This document shows, piece after piece, positions 1 to 9,127 of a stretch of DNA of 64,000 nt (position 1 is its first letter; each line of letters opens with the position of its first letter). This stretch comes from Planctomycetota bacterium. GTDB lineage: Bacteria; Planctomycetota; UBA1135; UBA2386. The stretch is taken from positions 1 through 64,000 of the forward strand of contig JAPYTD010000014.1 of the NCBI GenBank assembly GCA_029936315.1, written 5' to 3'. The notes under the pieces were generated by a model. The model was not told where the DNA came from. It worked only from the letters and a program-made list of their open reading frames with translations, and did not search any database. A program made the translations under genes and the position numbers.

Positions 1-220
1 AGCGAGGGGAGAGCGGGGGCTGCACAGTCTGCCCGCGACGTCGCATTTGCTGACGTATGTGGCTCGGTAGCGACTAGAGCGACGCTCCATTCAGATGGGC
101 CACGCTGACCTACTGGGCCAATCGGTCCACCGAGTTGCTGGTTGCGTTCTTGCGCCTAGCGACGCCGCAAAGTTCCGGATTCCCGTGACCCCGTTGGCTC
201 GCGTCAGGTGTTGTAGCACT

Positions 221-754
221 GTGTCGAGCGTGCACCTCTCCGTCCTGGCCGAATCACCTGTGGAACTAACCGAGGAGTTGATCCGTCGGCATCAACTCGG
301 CCTGTGGCGTTATGTCCGGTTTCTCGGCGCGGATCGCGAACTCGCTGACGATCTGGTGCAAGAGACGTTCTTGCAGGTCATGACGGCCAGGCCAGACGAT
401 CGAGGTGACCACGCAGTCGCCGGTTGGCTGCGCCGAACTGCACTGAACATGTACCGGAACACCCGGCGCCGACCGCGGAAGAATGTAGTGCTCGATGCGG
501 ACGCCCTCGAACAGTTCTGGCAAGAGGAAGTCGGAGACGACACCAACGCGTACATCGACGCGCTGCGAGGTTGTCTGGCCACGCTGGACGACAAGTCGAG
601 GGCGGCGGTCGTGTTGCGCTATTGCGAGGGGCACGATCGCAACACAGTCGCCCAAAAGCTGAAACTTCACCTCGAAGGCTGCCGCAGCGTGCTACGGCGT
701 GCTCGCGCGAGGCTGCACCTGTGCATCGAATCCAAACTGAGGAACGAACCGTGA
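221..754 (+). CDS. ECF-type RNA polymerase sigma-70 factor
   Basis: ORF 95..754; region-2-like LWRYVRFLGADRELADDLVQETFLQVM and region-4-like LDDKSRAAVVLRYCEGHDRNTVAQKLKL. The true start is uncertain; GTG codons at 221/230 are plausible. Confidence 0.75.
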   Translation: MSSVHLSVLAESPVELTEELIRRHQLGLWRYVRFLGADRELADDLVQETFLQVMTARPDDRGDHAVAGWLRRTALNMYRNTRRRPRKNVVLDADALEQFWQEEVGDDTNAYIDALRGCLATLDDKSRAAVVLRYCEGHDRNTVAQKLKLHLEGCRSVLRRARARLHLCIESKLRNEP

Positions 755-2160
755 CGCTAAGAGACGCATGGCTGAACACTGTGCTGCGTGAACTTGAGGA
801 CGGTCCACCGCTAGACCTGACGGCTCGTATCATGGCCGCTGCGCGATCGCCCCAACACACGTTGCGCCGACTACCCAGCCCCCCGCGACATAGTCATTCC
901 TGGTTGCGCCCAACGGTGGCACTGCTCGCAGCAACCGTCGTCGTGACGATCATGCTCGTCAATCTCGACGACTCCCCGCGACAAGATGCGGTCGCGATCG
1001 ACGGCCCGACGCAAGATCCGATCGCGCAAGAAAGCCCCCACTCAATGCGCGCAGCCGCGTTCTTTCCGCTGCGCCTCGGTACATGTTGGGTGTATGCGTT
1101 CTCGACGAATGACGAAGCCCGCGGCGACGCGGTGCAAACAATCACGGCGATCCATCCGAGCCGCAAGCGCAACGGCGAACGCATCGCTCAGATTGAGGCC
1201 ACCGGTGCCCTGAACGAACATCTCTATCTTTCAGCAGGCAAGGATCTGCGGCTCTTCACTGACACCGGCAATCCTGGGATCAACACCGAACGGTCGGTGA
1301 CTGTGCTAGCTGGACCAATCGGCGTCGAACACAAGTGGTCCTGGCAGTGGCAGGGCTACTTCCCAGCTCTGCTGCCAGCCGAAACGATCCGACTCGGGGA
1401 GCCAATCGCTTTCGTCAGCAACGCTACCCTGATGGATCCAAGTGACACGGTAGTCGTGCCAGCCGGGAAGTTCACGGCGGTGAAGATCAGCATCGATCAC
1501 ACAGGCCCAGACAATTGGCAGGTCGAAGAAGTCGTTTGGTACGCCCGCGACGTTGGCATCGTGCGACGCCAACTGTCGGGAGGTCCCGACGAGAGCACCG
1601 CGGTTTGGCAACTACGGAAGCACACCTTGGGTCGGCCACCGATCGATCCGGCACCGCCACTGCAACAATTGTTGAAGACCGACGGTAAGTTCGCGGCCCG
1701 CGGCGCACCCGACTCCGTCGAATGGCTTCATCCGTTGCTCGGGCGGTGGCTGTTCCGCAGCCACTTCGCCATCGTCGCGTGGGGCGGTGATCGCGAGTTC
1801 GTACGCGTCCTGGGCAATCAGGCAACGCGCTTCGACCTGGCTCAATTGGACCACCTCACGTCAATGCTGGCAGCGGAACGCGTTGCCGCTGTGAACACCG
1901 CGCAATCGCAGTTGACGCGACGAACCGTCGAAGCCGCAGGTCTCGCCGATGTCGCAGCGACACTGGTGGCCGCCAGGGAAGGATGGGTGTGTCTCGAGCC
2001 GTTCAAGACGCTGCACTTCGAGTACTCAGCGGCAAAGCGCACGGGCAGGATCCAAGGCACCGTCATAGCGGAAGACTCGGGCGGCAAGCGCCTCACGATG
2101 GCATGCAAAGTCACCATGAAGGCCGACGTGGTCTTGGCAGTTGATGTGATTGCTCAGTGA
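751..2160 (+). CDS. Single-pass membrane protein, putative anti-sigma partner with a large extracytoplasmic domain
   Basis: GTG start at 751 overlaps the sigma-factor stop (GTGA). Short N-terminal cytosolic segment, then TM LRPTVALLAATVVVTIMLVNL, then ~400 aa. Confidence 0.55.
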   Translation: MTLRDAWLNTVLRELEDGPPLDLTARIMAAARSPQHTLRRLPSPPRHSHSWLRPTVALLAATVVVTIMLVNLDDSPRQDAVAIDGPTQDPIAQESPHSMRAAAFFPLRLGTCWVYAFSTNDEARGDAVQTITAIHPSRKRNGERIAQIEATGALNEHLYLSAGKDLRLFTDTGNPGINTERSVTVLAGPIGVEHKWSWQWQGYFPALLPAETIRLGEPIAFVSNATLMDPSDTVVVPAGKFTAVKISIDHTGPDNWQVEEVVWYARDVGIVRRQLSGGPDESTAVWQLRKHTLGRPPIDPAPPLQQLLKTDGKFAARGAPDSVEWLHPLLGRWLFRSHFAIVAWGGDREFVRVLGNQATRFDLAQLDHLTSMLAAERVAAVNTAQSQLTRRTVEAAGLADVAATLVAAREGWVCLEPFKTLHFEYSAAKRTGRIQGTVIAEDSGGKRLTMACKVTMKADVVLAVDVIAQ

Positions 2161-2451
2161 TTCGGTCCGTGAAGGCGCGCGGCAACTACCTGACGTGCAC
2201 GCTCTCTACGCATCTCAACTAGCGGCGACCGATCAGTTGTTCAGTACCAACGACGCCGGCACGCCGTCGCATGCTTGGGGTAATGCGACCCAGCCGCCAA
2301 GTCTGCCGTCCCGCCCCGTTTGTGACGGTGAGAAACGGTCGAGCCCGCGCAGGATGCCCTGCCCCACCATGCAACTGGTGGTCCTGAGCGGCCCGAAGAA
2401 GAATGCGGACACCGCTTGCAGTGACCCCAAGAGTCATGGCTGCATGTAGCC

Positions 2452-3324
2452 ATGCAACTCCAAGACGCCCTCGCGGCATTCCAAGTCCAGCTCCGCGCCG
2501 ATGGCCGCAGTGAGCACACCCGCAAGCAGTACGAACGACACGCCCGGTCGATGATCGCCTGGCTTGAGTACTCCGGCCAGCCAACCGAGATCGACGACGT
2601 CACGACGGGAGTCATCGCCGAGTTCTTCGCGAGCGACACTGCTAGGCTCAGCGCCCGCGGCGGCGAGAAGCGAGCAAGCTCCGCCAACGCCCAACGAACG
2701 AGCATCCGCTGCTTCCTCCGGTGGGCGCACGAGTCCGGCCTAGTGGCCTCCAACGCGGCACGCCTACTCCGCCGTGCTCGCTGCGCACCAGCGCCACCAA
2801 AGGCCCTTCACGGCGACGAGCAGAAACGCCTGCTCAAGGTCCTCGACGAAGCAACTGGCACCGGAGCGCCGCGCGACCACATGCTGGTGCAGATGCTGCT
2901 TCGCACCGGTATTCGCATCGGCAGCGCCCTCGCCCTGGACATCGAAGACGTCGACCTAGCGCATAGCGAGCTGACGCTGCGATCCACCAAGAACGACAAC
3001 CCCGCGACCGCTGTCATGCCGACCTCCCTGATAGCGGCACTGCGCGAGTTCCTGGGCGACCGCACAACCGGGCCAGTGTTCCTGGCCGGCACGCGCAGGA
3101 TCTCGATGCGCCACGCCCAGCGACGGATCAGCCACTGGCTGAACATGGCAAAGGTCAACGGGCGAAGCGTGCACAGCCTGCGCCATACATTCGCCTCCGA
3201 CTTGCTCACACGAACCGGCAATCTGAGGCTCGTCCAAGCCGCAATGAACCACCGGTCGGTAGTTTCCACAACGGTCTACGCGCAGGTCAGCCGGGATCGC
3301 CTGCGCGCAGCGGTTGGCGCCTGA
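2452..3324 (+). CDS. Tyrosine recombinase / XerC-D-like integrase
   Basis: N-terminal SAM-like core-binding region; catalytic motifs LLRTGIRIGSALAL, HSLRHTFASDLL and VVSTTVYAQVS. Confidence 0.85.
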   Translation: MQLQDALAAFQVQLRADGRSEHTRKQYERHARSMIAWLEYSGQPTEIDDVTTGVIAEFFASDTARLSARGGEKRASSANAQRTSIRCFLRWAHESGLVASNAARLLRRARCAPAPPKALHGDEQKRLLKVLDEATGTGAPRDHMLVQMLLRTGIRIGSALALDIEDVDLAHSELTLRSTKNDNPATAVMPTSLIAALREFLGDRTTGPVFLAGTRRISMRHAQRRISHWLNMAKVNGRSVHSLRHTFASDLLTRTGNLRLVQAAMNHRSVVSTTVYAQVSRDRLRAAVGA

Positions 3325-5455
3325 GCACCGGACCGATTACGGTCGGTGTGCCAGAGCACGACACGCTTGGCACCAGGAACTCCAAGTGCAACATCCGAAT
3401 CCGTTAGAAGCCGCTGGGGGCTGCGGGAATCCTGCAATCCGAACGACCTTTGAGTCCATTCGCGATTGGAGGAAGGCGCTGACGCAATGGCAGCAACATG
3501 CGCACTTCGTGAAGTCGAAGCCCGGTCAACCCGATCGGGTCATGCTGACGATTCCGCGCACACCCACCGACGACAACAAGAGCACGGCCTTCGTTGTTTG
3601 CGCGGATCCCCTGCCAAAAGCACCACTAGTCAAAGATGTCACTGCACTGAGCGGATTCTCCGAGGTGAAAAGCCGAGCCACCAAACTCGCCGACGCAACT
3701 GACGCGCTCATCGAGTCACTCAAGCGACACAAACAGCCAACGAAGCACGCGACGGCACTGACCAAGGGGCTTCGTGAACGCACAGGTCGCCCTACGCTGC
3801 GCGACCACAAGACAACGCGCGACTTGGAACGGCAGGTCCTAGCGATTGAGCAGGAGATCGACCGAGGGGTTCTCACCGACGAGGAAGATAACCGCGAACG
3901 CATCGCTTACTGGTGGGACAAGTTGCGAGGCATCAGGACTCGCGAAGGACATGAGAGGCTCGCGGCGTGCGTTGAGGAGATCCTGTCGCGCCCCCGCAAG
4001 CCCGACCACGAACTCGCTCTCCTCAACCACTTCGCTGCCGAACGTCAGCGCGAGTTCCTGATCTTGCCGATGGAGGCGACCCGCCGAGCAACGGGAAGCG
4101 ACACCTTGTCCATGTGTCGTCGATGGCAAGACCTGACAGCCTTCGGAAGCCGCTTCTTCGTCCGCCACATCGACAACAAGTCGGGCATTTCTTTCCGTGA
4201 TGTAGTGAGAGCACACGCGTTCTACAAGGCATCAGGCGATAGCCCTCAACCACTTGAATTGGAATGGGCCGAACGACTGCGTGGGATAACCGAGAGCCTT
4301 CGCCCTCTTGCCGACGCTGCTGGATTCACCGCCGGTGAAAGGACCCCGATCACCAACTTGGTGCAGGCTCTCGGCAGGGTGATCGACGGCAAATCGATCG
4401 ACTTCGATTCGCTAGCGGTACCTGTGCAGGTTCTCGTCGACGAGATCGTCGCGCAGGCTAGTCAGTCGCGACACTCGATCATCAACCGCTTCAATCGGCT
4501 TGTGATCGACTTGCACGCCGACGTCACAAGAACTCTGAAGCTGATCAGAGAACACGCTGCGAATGCCGACCTGACGCTCCTGGATCACTACATCATCAAC
4601 GGCAAGTCCGACGAACGCGACCAAGGTCCCGGAGGGATGCACGACATCGAATGGCGCACCGTCGCGACCTCGCTGACTAGCAACCTCAAAGAGGCGTTGG
4701 ATCTCTGGACACAGGAGACCGGAAGCCCGGCACGAAGCCTGAAACACGATTTCGTGCTGGTGGGCAAGTCGCAGGCAAAGCTCAGGGGTATCCACGAGAA
4801 CAGCTTCCACGCACTTGTCCTTCGCGTTGCGCGAATCTTCATCACTCCCGAAGCCGAGGGCTCGGTCCCGCAAACTGTTCTCGACGACATCGGACTAGGC
4901 CCAAACAACAAACCATGCCACGGAGTCGCGAGGCTCCGCTTAGTGCGCGAGATGCTCAAGTCAAAGTGGCCAGCCGAAACTACACCCGAGCTTGAACGGG
5001 AACATGTGGCTGCACTCGACCTGAGCGGAGACTCGAAGACTATGCAGCAGTCGATGAACTCCGACTCATCGCATAGCCCGCAGACTGGCGACTACGGCGC
5101 ATCCTCCTCACGTCCCTCTCGGTCTCGGACCGGGCTGCAATCAAAAACCAACCAGGATAACCCGCAGGCAATTCCCAATCGAACTCGCGGCAGTGTCTCT
5201 AAAGAGCGAGATGCCAAGGCGGTAATAATGGCGAAGGACTGGGATGAGAAGGATGTGACCTGGACTCAGAAAGACCTAGCAAGAGCTCTCGATGTTGAAC
5301 GCAACCAGCTCTTCGGCAAGTCGCAGGATCTTTACCGGTGCCCAATGCTCATGTCCTACTGGAAGCAGCGACAAGGCGAGAAGGAGGCCCGCAAGATGAG
5401 TCTCCGCCAGCACAACAGGACGAGAATGGCAAGTGACGACCCGGACGACGTGTAA
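3314..5455 (+). CDS. Hypothetical 713-aa element-encoded protein with a C-terminal HTH-like segment
   Basis: Long ORF downstream of the integrase; C-terminal TWTQKDLARALDVERNQLFGKSQDLYRCPMLMSYWKQ resembles an HTH. Start uncertain. Confidence 0.55.
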   Translation: MAPEHRTDYGRCARARHAWHQELQVQHPNPLEAAGGCGNPAIRTTFESIRDWRKALTQWQQHAHFVKSKPGQPDRVMLTIPRTPTDDNKSTAFVVCADPLPKAPLVKDVTALSGFSEVKSRATKLADATDALIESLKRHKQPTKHATALTKGLRERTGRPTLRDHKTTRDLERQVLAIEQEIDRGVLTDEEDNRERIAYWWDKLRGIRTREGHERLAACVEEILSRPRKPDHELALLNHFAAERQREFLILPMEATRRATGSDTLSMCRRWQDLTAFGSRFFVRHIDNKSGISFRDVVRAHAFYKASGDSPQPLELEWAERLRGITESLRPLADAAGFTAGERTPITNLVQALGRVIDGKSIDFDSLAVPVQVLVDEIVAQASQSRHSIINRFNRLVIDLHADVTRTLKLIREHAANADLTLLDHYIINGKSDERDQGPGGMHDIEWRTVATSLTSNLKEALDLWTQETGSPARSLKHDFVLVGKSQAKLRGIHENSFHALVLRVARIFITPEAEGSVPQTVLDDIGLGPNNKPCHGVARLRLVREMLKSKWPAETTPELEREHVAALDLSGDSKTMQQSMNSDSSHSPQTGDYGASSSRPSRSRTGLQSKTNQDNPQAIPNRTRGSVSKERDAKAVIMAKDWDEKDVTWTQKDLARALDVERNQLFGKSQDLYRCPMLMSYWKQRQGEKEARKMSLRQHNRTRMASDDPDDV

Positions 5456-5608
5456 CAATGCGCGCAATTGTGGCAACACGAAAGACGCTCAAGATCCTCA
5501 ATCAACTGTCGGCAAGTCACTTGCGTCGTCGCACCCAGAATCCAATCAACGCTCCGTGATGCCACAACAGGACTGATGTAGGGCCGACATTCCGTCGGCC
5601 GACGCATC

Positions 5609-5836
5609 ATGTCAAATCCAACACCGCTGACAACGGGAACTGTCGCCAAGCTTCTCGAAACCACCGAACCTCGCGTCGCTGAGACAGTACGTCGCGGCAA
5701 GGTTGTTCCGCCGCCACCAGTGATCGCAGGACGCCGCCTCTGGTCTCCAAATCAGGTGCGCCAAGCAGCCGCAGCCCTCGGCCTACTCACTGAAGACCTC
5801 GACCAACTGCTCATCGGAGGACCAACCGATGAGTAA
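5609..5836 (+). CDS. Small MerR/excisionase-like HTH protein
   Basis: TTGTVAKLLETTEPRVAETVRRGKVVPPPPVIAGRRLWSPNQVRQAA; overlaps the start of the primase ORF. Confidence 0.6.
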   Translation: MSNPTPLTTGTVAKLLETTEPRVAETVRRGKVVPPPPVIAGRRLWSPNQVRQAAAALGLLTEDLDQLLIGGPTDE

Positions 5837-8234
5837 GCCATCACCGAAAGACGCGCCCTTCCCTGACCGGATCGAAGAGGCTCGCCGAGCAATCGACCGG
5901 CGGTGGGCATTGGCCAAGTTGACCGGCAAGAAGCCTGTCCACAAGGGCTGGCAGAAACGCGAAATTGACGACTTCAAGACGGTCACCAGCTGGATCAAGG
6001 CTGGCCACAACATTGGTCTCAGAACAGGTCAGGTTTCCGGGGTTGTCGTTGTCGACGACGACTCACACGACGGCGCAGCCGGCCAGGCGCTCAACCTGCC
6101 GCAGACCGTCACCGTCATCACTGGCAGCGGCAAGCGTCACTACTACTTCGCAGCCCCGCCGTTCAAGGTCGGCAACTCGGTGAAGACGCTGGCGGACGAT
6201 ATTGACATCCGGGGCGATGGCGGCCAAGTGGTGTTCGTTGGCTCGCTCCACTCCGACACCAAACAGCCTTATCGCTGGGCGCCCGGTTGTTCGCCAGACG
6301 AAGTCGAGTTAGCGCAGCTACCAGCATCGATCCTCGACGAGCTGCGACCGCCCGACAAGACCAAGCCAAGCCTGCGCTTGGTCGATCCGACGCGCACATC
6401 CAAGCGAACGGAGTCGCGCACCAAGTCGTATGCAGACGCTGCACTCGCCAACGAACTCGCAGAAGTGCACGGCAGTGCCGAAGGCAGCCGCAACGACACC
6501 TTGAACAAGAGTGCCTTCGCTTTGGGCCAACTCGTAGCAAGCGGTCACCTCGATCGAGACCACGTGGCAAATGAGCTACGCCAGGCCGCGGTGGTATCTG
6601 GGCTGAAGGACGCGGAAGCCAGCGCGACCATTGCTAGCGGCATGGCTGCTGGGGCCGAGTCGCCGCGAGACCTTTCGGGACTCGAAGAAGATCCTGACGA
6701 TCCTGACACCGACCCAGCTGGCCTCAACGAAGACAATCGACCAGTCATCAAGATATACGGCGGTTGGCTGCATCGCATCACATCCAAGGCGGAACGGATC
6801 CTGGCGCGACAGCGGCCACCAGTGCTCTACCAGCGTGGCACGGTGCTCGTGAAGCTATCGATGATCCAAGAGCCCGGGTTGGGTCTCACTATTCGACTAC
6901 GGCCCATGATCGTGGAGGTGACAATCCCGGGTGTCGTCGACAAGCTCACCGAGCTGATCCGATGGATTCGAATCGACGGCAGAAGCGGTGATGAAGTAAC
7001 GATCGACTGCCCTGAGCGAATCGCCAAGACGCTTCTCAGCCGAGCAGGATCTTGTCGACTCCCCCCGTTAGCCGGCGTCATTGATGCACCGACCCTTCGA
7101 AGTGACGGAGGTCTTCTGGACAAGGAAGGCTACGACGCATCCACGGGCCTTTTCCTAGCTCGCAGTAATGACAAGTTTCCTCAGCTACCTGAGTCGCCGA
7201 CGAAGCAACAGGTCCAGGACGCACTGGCGAAGATTCAGTGGATCCTGAAGGAGTTCCCGTTCGTCGCTGAGGAAGACCAGAGCGTCGCCATCGCAGCCAT
7301 CCTGACGGCTTTGATTCGACCATCGCTTCGGACCGCGCCGCTTATTGCGTTTCGGGCAGCCAAGATGGGTAGTGGCAAGTCGCTGCTCGCCGACGTCGTT
7401 GCACTCATAGCCACCGGCAGGCCGGCGGCCGTCATGTCGCAGGGCGCTGATGAGAACGAAGACAAGAAGCGCATGCTGCCCATCCTCGGCGAGGGCGAGC
7501 CCGTTGCTGTCATCGACAACATTGAACGTCCGTTTGGCAGTGCCGCGCTGTGCTCAATCCTGACGCAGCCGACGTGGCGCGACCGAGTGCTTGGCAAGTC
7601 GCAGACCATCAGCCTGCCAACAACTCAAACGACCTGGCTCGCGACTGGGAACAACATCCAGTTTGTCGGAGACATCACAACGCGAACGCTCGTGTGCGAC
7701 CTGGACCCGCGCGTCGAGCGACCCGAAGAGCGCCGGTTCGAAGTCAACCTGCACCACTACATCCCAGCCCACCGTGGGGAACTGGTTGTTGCCGGACTGA
7801 CTCTGTTACGCGCCTACCACGTCGCCGGCCGCCCAGACATGAAGCTCTCCGTGTTCGGCAGGTTCGAAGAATGGTCCAACTGGATCAGATCGACAATCGT
7901 CTGGTTGCGACTAGCAGATCCGTGCCAGACCCGGCACCGAGTCGAAGCGACGGATCCGATTCGCACACAGCTCACGGAGCTACTGACAGCACTGCAAAGC
8001 CACTTTGGCGAAGCTCGCTTCCCCGTGTCCAAGGTGATCACGGCGATGGCATCCAACACGACCTTGCAGGACGCCGTGAAGCCCATCATGGCGGTAACAT
8101 CCACCGGCCAGAGCCACGCACAGTGCCTCGGGCTGTTCTTCCAACGCGTCGATCGCAGGCCTGAGGGCGGGATCAGGCTAATTCGGTGCCAAAAGGCTGG
8201 CGGCGTCGCCACATGGAGGATCGAACGTGTCTAA
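5829..8234 (+). CDS. Bifunctional DNA primase/polymerase (prim-pol) N-terminal domain fused to an ATPase/helicase-like region
   Basis: Prim-pol-like GKKPVHKGWQ...NIGLRTGQVSGVVVVDDDSHDG...GSGKRHYYF...DIRGDGGQVVFVGS; downstream Walker A-like FRAAKMGSGKSLLADVV. Confidence 0.8.
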   Translation: MSKPSPKDAPFPDRIEEARRAIDRRWALAKLTGKKPVHKGWQKREIDDFKTVTSWIKAGHNIGLRTGQVSGVVVVDDDSHDGAAGQALNLPQTVTVITGSGKRHYYFAAPPFKVGNSVKTLADDIDIRGDGGQVVFVGSLHSDTKQPYRWAPGCSPDEVELAQLPASILDELRPPDKTKPSLRLVDPTRTSKRTESRTKSYADAALANELAEVHGSAEGSRNDTLNKSAFALGQLVASGHLDRDHVANELRQAAVVSGLKDAEASATIASGMAAGAESPRDLSGLEEDPDDPDTDPAGLNEDNRPVIKIYGGWLHRITSKAERILARQRPPVLYQRGTVLVKLSMIQEPGLGLTIRLRPMIVEVTIPGVVDKLTELIRWIRIDGRSGDEVTIDCPERIAKTLLSRAGSCRLPPLAGVIDAPTLRSDGGLLDKEGYDASTGLFLARSNDKFPQLPESPTKQQVQDALAKIQWILKEFPFVAEEDQSVAIAAILTALIRPSLRTAPLIAFRAAKMGSGKSLLADVVALIATGRPAAVMSQGADENEDKKRMLPILGEGEPVAVIDNIERPFGSAALCSILTQPTWRDRVLGKSQTISLPTTQTTWLATGNNIQFVGDITTRTLVCDLDPRVERPEERRFEVNLHHYIPAHRGELVVAGLTLLRAYHVAGRPDMKLSVFGRFEEWSNWIRSTIVWLRLADPCQTRHRVEATDPIRTQLTELLTALQSHFGEARFPVSKVITAMASNTTLQDAVKPIMAVTSTGQSHAQCLGLFFQRVDRRPEGGIRLIRCQKAGGVATWRIERV

Positions 8235-8589
8235 GCCACGCGCACAACAGGGGGACTTGGGGGACTTGGTGGACTTGGGGGACCCGATCGCGGACCAATT
8301 GTCAAACACGCGCAGTGTCGGAGAGTTGTTCGCCGAGATCGTTGCCGACTATTTCAGCGGTCGACACCTACCTGCAGCACTAAAATCGAAGCAGGACCAG
8401 CCATCCACCATTGGTTGCTGCCAAACAGTCGACGATCGGCACGTCAAAGTCCCCCAAGTCCACCAAGTCCCCCTACTGCGCCTTCGGTGGGACCGTACTC
8501 ACACATCGGAGACCGCTGAAGGCCGTGTCCGGCTGGGAGCTGAATCGGCTGAGCCAGAGCGTCAAAGCGACGGGACAGGGAGAAGCTGA
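8227..8589 (+). CDS. Hypothetical protein encoding a GDLGDLVDLGDP repeat segment
   Basis: ORF overlaps the primase 3' end; tandem 9-bp repeat translates to DLGDLVDLGD. It could be non-coding origin/regulatory DNA instead. Confidence 0.4.
   Translation: MSKPRAQQGDLGDLVDLGDPIADQLSNTRSVGELFAEIVADYFSGRHLPAALKSKQDQPSTIGCCQTVDDRHVKVPQVHQVPLLRLRWDRTHTSETAEGRVRLGAESAEPERQSDGTGRS
8250..8285 (+). repeat. 9-bp tandem repeat GGGGGACTT/GGTGGACTT (~4 units), left arm of a 25-bp inverted repeat
   Basis: GGGGGACTT GGGGGACTT GGTGGACTT GGGGGACCC read directly. Confidence 0.9.
8447..8473 (-). repeat. Inverted copy of the 9-bp tandem repeat (3 units)
   Basis: AAGTCCCCC AAGTCCACC AAGTCCCCC; reverse complement matches 8259-8283 over 25 bp. 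Confidence 0.9.
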
Positions 8590-8870
8590 TGGGCAATGAC
8601 ATTCGGTTGCGCTCCTGGGTGCGCGGCAACGACGGCGACGTGCGCTCCGGCCTGCTCGGCTTCGTGAGCGTCTTCTACGGCGACCTCGTCTTGGATGGCC
8701 TCACCGTGCGGCGAACGGCTGAGGGGCACCTGACGCTGTCCTACCCGCAAAGGCGCGACAACCAAGGCCGACGGCATCCGCTGATCCGCCCCGTTGACGA
8801 AACTGCTCGGTTGCGAATCGAGAGGGCCATCTTCGATGCGGCGACGGTGGCAGATGAGGTGCAACTATGA
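8589..8870 (+). CDS. Hypothetical 93-aa element protein
   Basis: Start overlaps the upstream stop (TGATG); 3' end overlaps the next ORF (ATGA). Confidence 0.5.
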   Translation: MGNDIRLRSWVRGNDGDVRSGLLGFVSVFYGDLVLDGLTVRRTAEGHLTLSYPQRRDNQGRRHPLIRPVDETARLRIERAIFDAATVADEVQL

Positions 8871-9127
8871 GTTCCCTCCCGGCCATCAATGCCGCGCAGC
8901 TCACATCAACCCACAAAGTTGCACTGTTCGATGCCGATGTGCTGGCTGGCAGACTGTTCTGGTCCGTGCCCGAAACGGCGTTCATGTGCCGCCTAGGTGT
9001 TCGCACTGTGTGGCGGATGCTGGCAAACCCACGATCCGGCTTCCCCGAGCCTCGCAAGGTCGGCGGACGCACGCTCCTCGCTTCGGCAGAGGTCATGGCG
9101 TTCATGGAGGAAGACCTGGCGAAATGA
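8867..9127 (+). CDS. Small HTH / AlpA-like excisionase protein
   Basis: SVPETAFMCRLGVRTVWRMLANPRSGFPEPRKVGGRTLLASAEVMAFME; ATGA overlap with the integrase. Confidence 0.6.
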   Translation: MSSLPAINAAQLTSTHKVALFDADVLAGRLFWSVPETAFMCRLGVRTVWRMLANPRSGFPEPRKVGGRTLLASAEVMAFMEEDLAK

